Source: Candidatus Melainabacteria bacterium (GTDB lineage Bacteria; Cyanobacteriota; Vampirovibrionia; LMEP-6097). From it: 6,268 bases of DNA. Position 1 is the first letter of the stretch; every line of letters begins with the position of its first letter. The stretch spans positions 8,144-14,411 of the forward strand of contig JAPPOW010000160.1 in the NCBI GenBank assembly GCA_028817775.1, given 5' to 3'. Under the pieces are notes generated by a model. It did not search any database and was not told the DNA's origin. It was given only the letters and a program-made list of their open reading frames with translations. The position numbers were made by a program, and so were the translations under genes. Shown piece after piece: positions 1-5,299 of the stretch.

Positions 1-223
1 CAAGTAAAGTATCTAACTCTGGATCATTTTTACGAATACGCAGCTTAGCTTTCTCAAGAATATTTTGTGCTTTGGCAATCTTGTATTCTTGCAGCAGTTC
101 ACGCGCTCTATTGATACTAGAAGATTTGAGAACTAATAGATCAAAGATAAAATAGCAAGTACCTAGTAGCAGGACTAGGACTGAGGCGATGATGATTTTA
201 TCTCTGCGGGATGCGATGAACAC
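1..223 (-). CDS. Membrane-anchored protein, N-terminal part only (runs off left edge)
   Basis: An open frame of 74 codons runs leftward off the window without a stop. Reading begins at a GTG at 223-221; there is an in-frame TAA just upstream (about 270-268) and no ATG between. The N-terminus has basic residues (RRDK) followed by one strongly hydrophobic segment at about residues 9-33, then a soluble part rich in Arg, Lys, Glu and Ala that looks helical (residues 40-74). This is the layout of a signal-anchored protein with a cytoplasmic or periplasmic helical domain, possibly TPR-like. I do not recognise the family. There is no Shine-Dalgarno sequence, but TGC-TATAAT ends exactly 7 bases before the GTG, which supports this start. 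The 3' end and function are not visible. Confidence 0.6.
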   Translation of the reverse strand, partial: MFIASRRDKIIIASVLVLLLGTCYFIFDLLVLKSSSINRARELLQEYKIAKAQNILEKAKLRIRKNDPELDTLL

Positions 224-230
224 GAGGGTT

Positions 231-239
231 ATTATAGCA
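231..239 (-). promoter_or_regulatory. Extended -10 promoter element for the left partial gene
   Basis: On the minus strand TGC-TATAAT occupies 239-231, a perfect -10 hexamer with the TGn extension. It is followed by 7 bases and then the GTG start at 223. No good -35 hexamer is visible at the usual distance, which is common for extended -10 promoters. Transcription would begin at or next to the GTG, giving a leaderless message. This is inferred from sequence only. Confidence 0.5.
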
Positions 240-268
240 GCATGACTAATAATTAAATACTGATAGCG

Positions 269-334
269 TTATGGTCGCCTTGCTCCCTGCATATGGAGCT
301 AAAGCTCCATATGCAGGGAGCAAGGCGACCATAA
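269..334. repeat. Perfect 66-base palindrome between tatC and the left gene
   Basis: Arms 269-300 and 303-334 are exact reverse complements with a 2-base loop (AA). The element lies 4 bases beyond the tatC stop codon. Inside it, the unit TATGG-11 nt-CCTGC appears once at 270-290 and inverted at 313-333, with a TATGG-AGCTAAAGCT-CCATA centre at 292-311. The same unit recurs in the cluster upstream of tatC. As RNA it would form a very stable 32-bp hairpin. It may end or protect the tatC transcript, although there is no clear U-run after it on the minus strand. Confidence 0.9.
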
Positions 335-338
335 GCCT

Positions 339-1088
339 TCAACCTTTCCGCATCTTCAAAAACCCAACAGTAACAAAATACAACCCAATCAATGCTGAAG
401 CAACAATTGTCATAGTCATTGGGTCAGGCGTAGGAGTGATCACAGCGGCCAAACAAAATGCTCCCAAAACCACATAGCGCCATAGTTTCAGCAAACCTTC
501 AACCTTGACCAAACCCAATTGAGCCAGCGTAATGATCAAGACCGGCAACTGAAAGCTCAAACCACAAATTGACAAAATTGAAAGTTCAAGATTGATAAAG
601 TGCTCCAGTCCATAGCGAGCTTCAACAATATCCTTACCGAAGCCAAGCAAAAAACCAAGCAATGGTGGCAAAGTGAAAAAATAAGCAAAACCCATACCAA
701 GCCAAAACAATAATGGTGAAGTGAACAAAATCGGCGTAATCACTTTGGCTTCATTTTCCTTAAGCCCTGGCTTGAGAAATTCAGCCACTTGATAAAGAAC
801 TATTGGCATTGCCAATACCAAAGCAGCATAGATAGCAACTTTGATACTAGTCATCAAAACCTCTCCTGGTTTCAATTGAATAAAACTTGATCCTTCAGGT
901 GCAAGTTGCTGCAATAAATCAATTAAACTAGGAGCATAATTAAAAGCAATGACAAAAACCACAATCAACAAAACGACTGAAACAATAATTCGGTCACGCA
1001 ACTCTGAAAGATGATCAGTCAAGTCACCAAGTATGCCACCCTCCCGTGCCTTTTGGTAATCTTCGCGTTTGTACTTAGGCTCGGGCAT
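339..1088 (-). CDS. tatC: Sec-independent (Tat) protein translocase subunit TatC
   Basis: TatC is the polytopic inner-membrane receptor of the twin-arginine pathway. It binds twin-arginine signal peptides and, with TatA/TatB-type partners, exports folded proteins. The 249-residue product is of normal length. The N-terminal signature HLSELRDR (residues 26-33) is the family's conserved cytoplasmic signal-binding motif. Six hydrophobic segments follow, at about 34-50, 78-100, 116-138, 165-188, 203-218 and 225-243. The ITPTPDP stretch (217-223) carries the conserved Pro/Asp before the last helix. The sequence resembles cyanobacterial TatC, from memory of the family. I place the start at ATG 1088 (MPEPKYKRED). 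The frame is open up to 1148, but that extension is encoded by hairpin repeats and is not TatC-like. No Shine-Dalgarno is present; TGC-TAAAAT ends 7 bases before the ATG. No tatA or tatB lies in the window. Confidence 0.95.
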   Translation of the reverse strand: MPEPKYKREDYQKAREGGILGDLTDHLSELRDRIIVSVVLLIVVFVIAFNYAPSLIDLLQQLAPEGSSFIQLKPGEVLMTSIKVAIYAALVLAMPIVLYQVAEFLKPGLKENEAKVITPILFTSPLLFWLGMGFAYFFTLPPLLGFLLGFGKDIVEARYGLEHFINLELSILSICGLSFQLPVLIITLAQLGLVKVEGLLKLWRYVVLGAFCLAAVITPTPDPMTMTIVASALIGLYFVTVGFLKMRKG

Positions 1089-1095
1089 TGGGTAT

Positions 1096-1104
1096 ATTTT
1101 AGCA
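1096..1104 (-). promoter_or_regulatory. Extended -10 promoter element for tatC
   Basis: TGC-TAAAAT on the minus strand (1104-1096) ends 7 bases before the tatC ATG at 1088. There is no recognisable -35 hexamer and no Shine-Dalgarno sequence between it and the ATG. This spacing would put the transcript start at or next to the ATG. Confidence 0.45.
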
Positions 1105-1115
1105 TCGAAGAATAA

Positions 1116-1240
1116 GCATATGGTTGCTACGCAAGCTGCATATGGCACTTTGTGCCTGCAAATGCTTCGCTGCTGTCAGCAGGCGGAGCCATAAGCAGGA
1201 GCTTTAGCTCCATAAGCAGGGCGCAGCCCATACGCCCATA
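1116..1240. repeat. Cluster of modular hairpin repeats upstream of tatC
   Basis: Five units of the form TATGG-N-CCTGC or its reverse complement GCAGG-N-CCATA sit here. They are 1119-1139 (N = 11, last block GCTGC), 1141-1159 (N = CACTTTGTG), 1179-1193 (N = CGGAG), 1195-1214 (N = AGCTTTAGCT) and 1216-1232 (N = GCGCAGC). A partial CCATA follows at 1236-1240. The first two units are in one orientation and the last three in the other. Most cores are themselves palindromic, so each unit can fold into a short hairpin. The interval 1160-1178 holds an extra CTGCT/AGCAG hairpin. The cluster fills most of the 156-base gap between tatC and the 95-residue gene. No coding function is apparent. Confidence 0.8.
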
Positions 1241-1244
1241 GAAA

Positions 1245-1532
1245 CTATCTAATACGTTCATGCAAAACCGTAATCAAATTATCACCATAGAGCAAAGTCA
1301 CGGCATTATGCCCAGAGCTCAAAGACTCTGCTTCACTGAGATTAATCAGAGTAGAAACTTCACCAGACTCACTAGTAAGTTTGTAATCACCACCAGACTT
1401 CTCTAATTTAACCGCAAAACTTTGTTTGAAACCAGTATTAATTCTTGAAGCAATCTCAACCTTAACAGTTTGTCCTTGCAAACGCTGCAAAAAACTATTG
1501 GCTTCCATCATTTCCTGATCATTAAGTGGCAT
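1245..1532 (-). CDS. Conserved-looking small hypothetical protein (95 aa), overlapping cimA
   Basis: I do not recognise the family. The 95-residue product has no signal peptide or membrane segment. A short helical N-terminus (residues 4-20) is followed by alternating polar and hydrophobic stretches (QTVKVEIAS, FAVKLEK, DYKLTS, AVTLLYG, LITVLHERI). These suggest five or so beta strands, and a small barrel of SH3 or Sm-like type is possible, but that is inference. The ATG overlaps the end of cimA by 11 bases (ATGCCACTTAA holds both the start and the cimA stop). An AAGGA at 1542-1538 inside cimA lies 5 bases from the ATG. This is typical of translational coupling, so the protein is made from the cimA message. 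Confidence 0.8.
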   Translation of the reverse strand: MPLNDQEMMEANSFLQRLQGQTVKVEIASRINTGFKQSFAVKLEKSGGDYKLTSESGEVSTLINLSEAESLSSGHNAVTLLYGDNLITVLHERIR

Positions 1533-3135
1533 TGCTTTCCTTTTTGCTCTTCTCGCGAGCTAACCCATAGACAATACTATCGACAATAGCATCCCAACTG
1601 GCTTTGACAATATTAGCGTCAACACCAATGGTGTCCCAGGTATCACTAGTGTGCTGACAACCAGTAGTCACCTGTACCTTGGTTACAGCAGCAGTACCGA
1701 GATGTGAATCCATGATCCTCACTTTAAAGTCTTGCAGCTGGAAATTATCAATCTCTGGATAGAAGTCTCTGAGTGACTTACGCAGAGCGACGTCAAGTGC
1801 GTTGGCTGGACCATTGCCCAGACTAGCAGAGTGATACTCCTTGTCACCGATTTTAATCCGCACAGTAGCTTCTGTTTGTTGACCGTTAAGTACTCTAACA
1901 TTAGATTCAATAGTCTCAAAAAATGGTTCATGGTTTTCATCAAGCACTTGGCGTACCAATAATTCAAAACTAGCAGCCGCGTTCTCGTAGCTATAGCCTT
2001 GATGCTCTAAATCTTTAAGTTTCTCCAGAACTTTAGCAGCAGCAGCCTTGGCAGCAGTATCGTCCTCAAAGTCAAAACCATTATTTTTGAACCAATCAAT
2101 AATATTACTAAGCCCTGACTGCTCAGAGACAACGATTCTCGTAAAATTACCAACCTTCTCCGGATCAATATGCTCGTAGCTGGTTTTGTCCTTAGCAATC
2201 GCACTAGCGTGCAGCCCGCCCTTGTGAGTAAATGCTCGTTCACCGACAAATGGCTGTGACTGATTGAGATTCATATTAGCAATCTCAGCCACTTGCCTAG
2301 CTACCTTGGTTAATTCCTTCAAGTGACCTTCTGGCAAGCAAATCAATTTATCTTCGCTATATTTAAGTTCAAGGTTAGGAATAATAGAAAGTAAGTTAGC
2401 GTTACCACAACGCTCACCATAACCATTGATAGTACCCTGTACTTGCACTGCACCAGCTCTTACTGCCCTGATGCTATTAGCAACTGCTAAATCACTATCA
2501 TTGTGAGCGTGGATGCCGTACTGGATTGCTTCGGCTTCGCCTCGCAATGACACGAGCTCCTTGGTGATTTGATAAACGTCTTCAGGCAACGAACCGCCAT
2601 TGGTATCACAAAGAATCACCCGGCTGGCACCCGCTTGAGCAGCAGTCTCAATAAACTTACGCGAGTAATCAGCATTACTATGATAGCCATCAAAGAAGTG
2701 CTCAGCATCAACAAAGACTTCGCGTCCCTCGCCGCACAAATATTCAATACTCTCAGTTAACATCTCAAGATTTTCATCGAGACTAGCACGCATAGTGGTT
2801 TCAATCTGCCAAGCTGAACTTTTAGCGACAATACAAATCACTTCAGTTTCAGCCCGCAAAAGAGCCGCCAAGATCGGATCATCCTTGACACTAGTGCCAG
2901 CCTTGCGAGTACTACCAAAGGCAGTAAGTTTAGTATTCTCGAGCTTAAGCTTACGTGCTTCAGCAAAAAAATCTATATCCTTAGGGTTAGCACCAGGCCA
3001 GCCACCTTCAACATAGGCAATCCCAAGATCATCAAGAATCTCTAAGATCTTGAGTTTATCATGCACACTAAAGGAGATATCGCGCATTTGAGCGCCATCT
3101 CTAAGTGTGGTGTCGTAGATTTCAATATTACGCAC
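1522..3135 (-). CDS. cimA: (R)-citramalate synthase
   Basis: CimA condenses acetyl-CoA with pyruvate to (R)-citramalate, the first step of the threonine-independent route to 2-oxobutanoate and isoleucine. The product is cytoplasmic and 537 residues long, the usual size. The N-terminal DRE-TIM metallolyase barrel shows YDTTLRDGAQ (7-16, with catalytic Arg12 and metal-ligand Asp13), EGGWPG (43-48), DTNGG (177-181), the metal-binding HAHND (209-213) and GYGERCGNANL (238-248). AFTHKGGLHASAI (301-313) follows, then a C-terminal LeuA-type regulatory domain from about residue 395 to 525. The EGGWPGANPKD and THKGGLHASA signatures fit CimA better than isopropylmalate or homocitrate synthase. Translation starts at a GTG (3135) with no Shine-Dalgarno; TGT-TATACT lies 7 bases upstream. 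Residues 195-205 are encoded by a REP-like repeat. The gene shares 11 bases with the following small gene. Confidence 0.93.
   Translation of the reverse strand: MRNIEIYDTTLRDGAQMRDISFSVHDKLKILEILDDLGIAYVEGGWPGANPKDIDFFAEARKLKLENTKLTAFGSTRKAGTSVKDDPILAALLRAETEVICIVAKSSAWQIETTMRASLDENLEMLTESIEYLCGEGREVFVDAEHFFDGYHSNADYSRKFIETAAQAGASRVILCDTNGGSLPEDVYQITKELVSLRGEAEAIQYGIHAHNDSDLAVANSIRAVRAGAVQVQGTINGYGERCGNANLLSIIPNLELKYSEDKLICLPEGHLKELTKVARQVAEIANMNLNQSQPFVGERAFTHKGGLHASAIAKDKTSYEHIDPEKVGNFTRIVVSEQSGLSNIIDWFKNNGFDFEDDTAAKAAAAKVLEKLKDLEHQGYSYENAAASFELLVRQVLDENHEPFFETIESNVRVLNGQQTEATVRIKIGDKEYHSASLGNGPANALDVALRKSLRDFYPEIDNFQLQDFKVRIMDSHLGTAAVTKVQVTTGCQHTSDTWDTIGVDANIVKASWDAIVDSIVYGLAREKSKKESNAT
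2523..2551 (-). repeat. REP-like repeat inserted in frame within cimA
   Basis: On the minus strand this reads GTCATTGCGAGG..., continuing through GCGAAGCCGAAGCAATCC. It has ATTGC/GCAAT ends (2525-2529 and 2544-2548) and an inner GGC/GCC stem (2533-2535 and 2539-2541), so it is an imperfect palindrome. Very similar words are familiar as dispersed intergenic repeats in many bacterial genomes (from memory). Here it codes for roughly SLRGEAEAIQ, residues 196-205. These lie in the surface loop just before the strand carrying the metal-binding HAHND motif. The frame stays open. Confidence 0.6.
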
Positions 3136-3142
3136 AAACCCA

Positions 3143-3151
3143 AGTATAACA
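3143..3151 (-). promoter_or_regulatory. Extended -10 promoter element for cimA
   Basis: TGT-TATACT on the minus strand (3151-3143) ends 7 bases before the GTG start at 3135. The region where a -35 hexamer would sit overlaps the right side of the palindrome at 3159-3199 and holds no TTGACA-like word. No Shine-Dalgarno sequence is present. Confidence 0.5.
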
Positions 3152-3158
3152 AAACTAC

Positions 3159-3199
3159 TGTCATCCTGAGGAGTGCCGTAGGCACTCCTCAGGATGACA
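3159..3199. repeat. Perfect palindrome upstream of cimA
   Basis: Arms 3159-3177 and 3181-3199 (19 bases each) are exact reverse complements around GTA. The ends read TGTCATCCTGAGG, a common start of dispersed intergenic palindromes (from memory), and resemble the GTCATTGCGAGG of the repeat inside cimA. It lies between the terminator of the upstream small exported protein gene and the cimA promoter. It has no U-run of its own. Confidence 0.85.
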
Positions 3200-3203
3200 A
3201 TAG

Positions 3204-3236
3204 AAAAAAGAAAGGGACCCTTAAATAAGAGTCCCT
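3204..3236 (-). terminator. Intrinsic terminator after the small exported protein gene
   Basis: Read on the minus strand, AGGGAC (3236-3231) and GTCCCT (3218-3213) form a 6-bp stem. It is extended by CTT/AAG pairs across one mismatch, with a 4-base loop. TTCTTTTTT (3212-3204) follows directly. It lies about 30 bases past the stop codon of the gene ending at 3266. Confidence 0.85.
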
Positions 3237-3265
3237 AAATGGTTACCGACAATTTTTAATGGATT

Positions 3266-3676
3266 TTATTGAGAAGATCCTGACTCAAAGAGTTCATAAG
3301 GATCAAAATCAATAAAGTCACCACTCAAACTTGCACTCTCTGGAGATAGTGGATCATCAATACCGATCACCACCCCGTCAATTACACCGCGAAGTAAACC
3401 AGTGATGCCACCAGTCACTCCACCAACAACAAGTCCAACTGGAGTACCGATTAAGTTACCAACAAAACCATCACCCATATCATCTGAAATGCTGTCTGAA
3501 TGCTCAACTGCTTTCGCTGTTGAACCGCGAAGCAAACCCATCACCGCGCCAACAGGCACACCAACGATAGGACCAATGATAGAAAGAGGACCTTTCTCCA
3601 TTGCCTTAGCTGGTTTAGCAATCACCATAGTCAGAAGTAGCGACATTGCTAGGGGTAAATGTAGTAGTTTTCTCAT
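3266..3676 (-). CDS. Small exported glycine-zipper protein of unknown function (136 aa)
   Basis: I do not recognise the family. A clear Sec signal peptide is visible: MRKLLH, a hydrophobic core at residues 7-20, and an AKA cleavage motif at 23-25. The mature part holds two similar glycine-rich hydrophobic segments, residues 33-51 and 75-97. Each has G.PVG..(V)(M/G)G spacing and ends in GLLRG. They are joined by an acidic, polar linker (58-70). The GxxxG-type spacing suggests close helix packing or membrane insertion. The tail from residue 107 is acidic with no Lys or Arg. The start is well supported by AAGGAG at 3690-3685, 8 bases before the ATG, unlike several neighbours that lack a Shine-Dalgarno. 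A terminator follows. A periplasmic or outer-membrane zipper protein or a pore-forming peptide are both possible; neither is shown. Confidence 0.82.
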   Translation of the reverse strand: MRKLLHLPLAMSLLLTMVIAKPAKAMEKGPLSIIGPIVGVPVGAVMGLLRGSTAKAVEHSDSISDDMGDGFVGNLIGTPVGLVVGGVTGGITGLLRGVIDGVVIGIDDPLSPESASLSGDFIDFDPYELFESGSSQ

Positions 3677-3684
3677 TTTACGTT

Positions 3685-3690
3685 CTCCTT
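3685..3690 (-). promoter_or_regulatory. Ribosome binding site of the small exported protein
   Basis: AAGGAG on the minus strand, 8 bases before the ATG at 3676. It is a strong Shine-Dalgarno, which shows that this organism uses them and makes their absence at rpaA, cimA and tatC meaningful. Confidence 0.8.
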
Positions 3691-3692
3691 TA

Positions 3693-3712
3693 ATTGGTCC
3701 TCATGGACCAAT
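3693..3712 (-). promoter_or_regulatory. Hairpin just upstream of the ribosome binding site
   Basis: ATTGGTCC (3693-3700) and GGACCAAT (3705-3712) are exact reverse complements with a 4-base loop. On the minus strand this hairpin ends 2 bases before AAGGAG. A second, bulged hairpin (AGCAG 3726-3730 with CTGCT 3738-3742, outer AACTA 3721-3725 with TAGTT 3748-3752) lies further upstream. The leader could be structured and control translation or stability, or the 8-bp repeat could be a protein-binding site. Neither is shown. Confidence 0.55.
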
Positions 3713-3781
3713 AGTCGACAAACTAAGCAGCCCCAAACTGCTGTGTTTAGTTCTGAAGACGTTAATAAGTAACTACTGTTC

Positions 3782-4477
3782 CTAAAACCTTACTTCATAT
3801 AGCTCCAAAAGCTTATTATAAGCAAGCAAAGCAGATTTATCTATCCTGCCTTCATCATCAAACAATCTCTCTGTAATATTTTTTGCTACTGCTCCCATGT
3901 TGGCATGGAGGACATCACCAAAGTTCTCTTTGATTGAATCAAGGCTATACGAATCGTTACTTGCAGCACTTTTGGTCAATAATACATTCAACAAATTTGC
4001 ACGATGGGGCTCAGTCTTCTCAGTAAATTGCAATTGAGTCTGCGCATAATCACCTGCAGCAGGCTTAAAGATCAAATGATTCCAGAGTGCATGTTTTAAT
4101 GAATCTAAATTCCTACGGTTTTGACTATTCGTTACTAAGGAATTTAAGCTATGGTAACCCAGGTGTTCTGCCCCACTGCCACCAACTCTAAATAAACTAG
4201 TTTGTAGTTTTGGTCCGCCATCAGTATCTACAATCTGATATAGTCTATCATCAGGGTTTGTTGCAATTGCAGCAAGTAGATCCTGTCTATCTTCTGAACA
4301 TAGTAGTGACACAGCTCTGCCGAGCCAAGCAACTAATGGCTTAGCTGCTGTTTTTAACTCTTCTCCAGGCTGAATTTTTTCTAGTAGTGGATTTAGAACC
4401 TGGCTTAGACCTGCACTGACAGCAGAGCCAAGACTGTTCTTGTTTGCGATATTAAATGAATTCATAGAGCTGATCAT
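3782..4477 (-). CDS. Hypothetical protein (231 aa)
   Basis: I do not recognise this protein. It has 231 residues, no signal peptide and no membrane segment, and appears mostly helical. The N-terminal third (about 14-75) contains amphipathic stretches such as VSAGLSQVLNPLLEKI and LVAWLGRAVSLLC. The middle (about 76-120) is richer in Gly and Asn. The C-terminal part includes SLKHALWNHLIF and ends in YNKLLELYEVRF. No catalytic motif stands out. The start is ATG 4477, with AGGTG very close upstream (2 bases of spacing, tight); the in-frame ATG at 4465 is an alternative. It begins only 16 bases downstream of the rpaA terminator hairpin. It therefore has little room for its own promoter and may depend on read-through or a promoter overlapping the terminator. 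No clear terminator follows it, so it may share a message with the next gene. Confidence 0.7.
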   Translation of the reverse strand: MISSMNSFNIANKNSLGSAVSAGLSQVLNPLLEKIQPGEELKTAAKPLVAWLGRAVSLLCSEDRQDLLAAIATNPDDRLYQIVDTDGGPKLQTSLFRVGGSGAEHLGYHSLNSLVTNSQNRRNLDSLKHALWNHLIFKPAAGDYAQTQLQFTEKTEPHRANLLNVLLTKSAASNDSYSLDSIKENFGDVLHANMGAVAKNITERLFDDEGRIDKSALLAYNKLLELYEVRF

Positions 4478-4492
4478 AGCACCTGCAAAAGT

Positions 4493-4528
4493 AAAAAGTC
4501 TCTAGACGAAATCACCTAGAGACTTTTT
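4493..4528. terminator. Intrinsic terminator after rpaA
   Basis: AAAAAGTCTCTAG (4493-4505) and CTAGAGACTTTTT (4516-4528) form a perfect 13-bp stem around a 10-base loop. The arms supply the A and T tracts, so it could work in either direction. It lies 21 bases past the rpaA stop codon. Confidence 0.9.
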
Positions 4529-4548
4529 GAATCATTCTTTGAAACTAA

Positions 4549-5289
4549 CTAAGCAGCTGCTGCAGTTTGAGCATGCTTAACGAAACCATCAGGAATAAGT
4601 TGGTAACCACCACCGTAAACGGTTTTGATGTACTTCTTATCGCCAGTTTCGATTCTAGATCTAAGGTGACGGATGTGAACACGGATAGTATCAACATCAT
4701 CCTCTGGAGAGTAGCCCCAAACTTCCTTAAGCAAAGTACCAGGACTAACAGTTTGACCATGGTTTTGCATTAAGCAGTGAAGAACTTCAAACTCAATTGG
4801 AGTAAGTCTTAAAATTCTGTCGTCAATTTTGATCTCACGAGACTCTGGCATCAAAGTGATATCGCCAGCGTGAAGGATCTCTGGGATTGACTGAGAAAGA
4901 GTGATAGAACCAGCTCTACGAAGCAGCGCTCTAACACGCACGAATAACTCAGCAAGCTCAAACGGCTTAGTGAGGTAGTCATCAGCACCAGAATCAAAAC
5001 CAGTAACTTTGTCCTCAGTACGGCTCAATGCTGTAAGCATAAGTACTGGGATATCCTTAGTTTTGTCATTCTGACGAAGTCTTTGACAAGCAGTGAACCC
5101 ATCAAGATTAGGCATCATCAAATCAAGGATGATGAGGTTTGGTGGGTTTTGTTGGATTAAAGCCAAGCCATCGATGGCATTGTCAGCTGATTCTACAGCA
5201 TAACCCTGCATCTCTAGGTTAGATGTAACCAGCTCTAGGATTGCTGGGTCGTCATCTACTACAAATATTCTCTGTTGATTTTCATTCAT
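4549..5289 (-). CDS. rpaA: OmpR-family response regulator, RpaA type
   Basis: This is a DNA-binding response regulator of 246 residues. The receiver domain (about 7-122) has the acidic pocket DDD (12-14), phospho-acceptor Asp56 in LDLMMP, Thr86 and Lys108 in the LTKPF motif. The winged-helix domain (about 145-235) contains LTPIEFEVLHCL, GQTVSP, LLKEVWGY, DTIRVHIRHLRSRIE and KTVYGGGYQL. The combination ILELVTSNLEMQGY, CQRLR, DKTKDIPVLMLTAL, HGQTVSP and DTIRVHIRHLR matches what I recall of cyanobacterial RpaA. RpaA is the regulator that carries circadian and light output in cyanobacteria, normally phosphorylated by SasA. No kinase gene is adjacent. I start at ATG 5289 (MNENQQRIFVVDDDP); the frame is open to 5382, but the added 31 residues are AT-rich promoter DNA. 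TGC-TAAAAT lies 10 bases upstream and there is no Shine-Dalgarno. A strong terminator follows. Confidence 0.92.
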   Translation of the reverse strand: MNENQQRIFVVDDDPAILELVTSNLEMQGYAVESADNAIDGLALIQQNPPNLIILDLMMPNLDGFTACQRLRQNDKTKDIPVLMLTALSRTEDKVTGFDSGADDYLTKPFELAELFVRVRALLRRAGSITLSQSIPEILHAGDITLMPESREIKIDDRILRLTPIEFEVLHCLMQNHGQTVSPGTLLKEVWGYSPEDDVDTIRVHIRHLRSRIETGDKKYIKTVYGGGYQLIPDGFVKHAQTAAAA

Positions 5290-5299
5290 AATACAAAGG

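Noticed and set aside
271..477. Plus-strand frame of 68 residues starting in the palindrome
   Set aside because: It is antisense to the end of tatC and begins inside the palindrome; no ribosome binding site and no recognisable protein.
1089..1148. Upstream extension of tatC by 20 residues (ATG at 1148)
   Set aside because: The added residues are encoded by the hairpin repeat cluster and the tatC promoter; TatC homology and the MPEP start begin at 1088.
1116..1240. CRISPR array
   Set aside because: Repeats of 21 to 22 bases look regular at first, but orientation changes, cores are palindromic and there are no constant repeats with unique spacers of equal size.
2569..3016. Two plus-strand frames opposite cimA
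   Set aside because: Both are antisense to a well-supported enzyme and show no motif or ribosome binding site.
3402..3785. Plus-strand frame of 127 residues
   Set aside because: It is antisense to the glycine-zipper gene; its Pro/Thr-rich sequence is simply the complement of glycine-rich codons.
4545..4773. Frames in both directions within the end of rpaA
   Set aside because: They lie within the conserved winged-helix coding region of rpaA and have no independent support.
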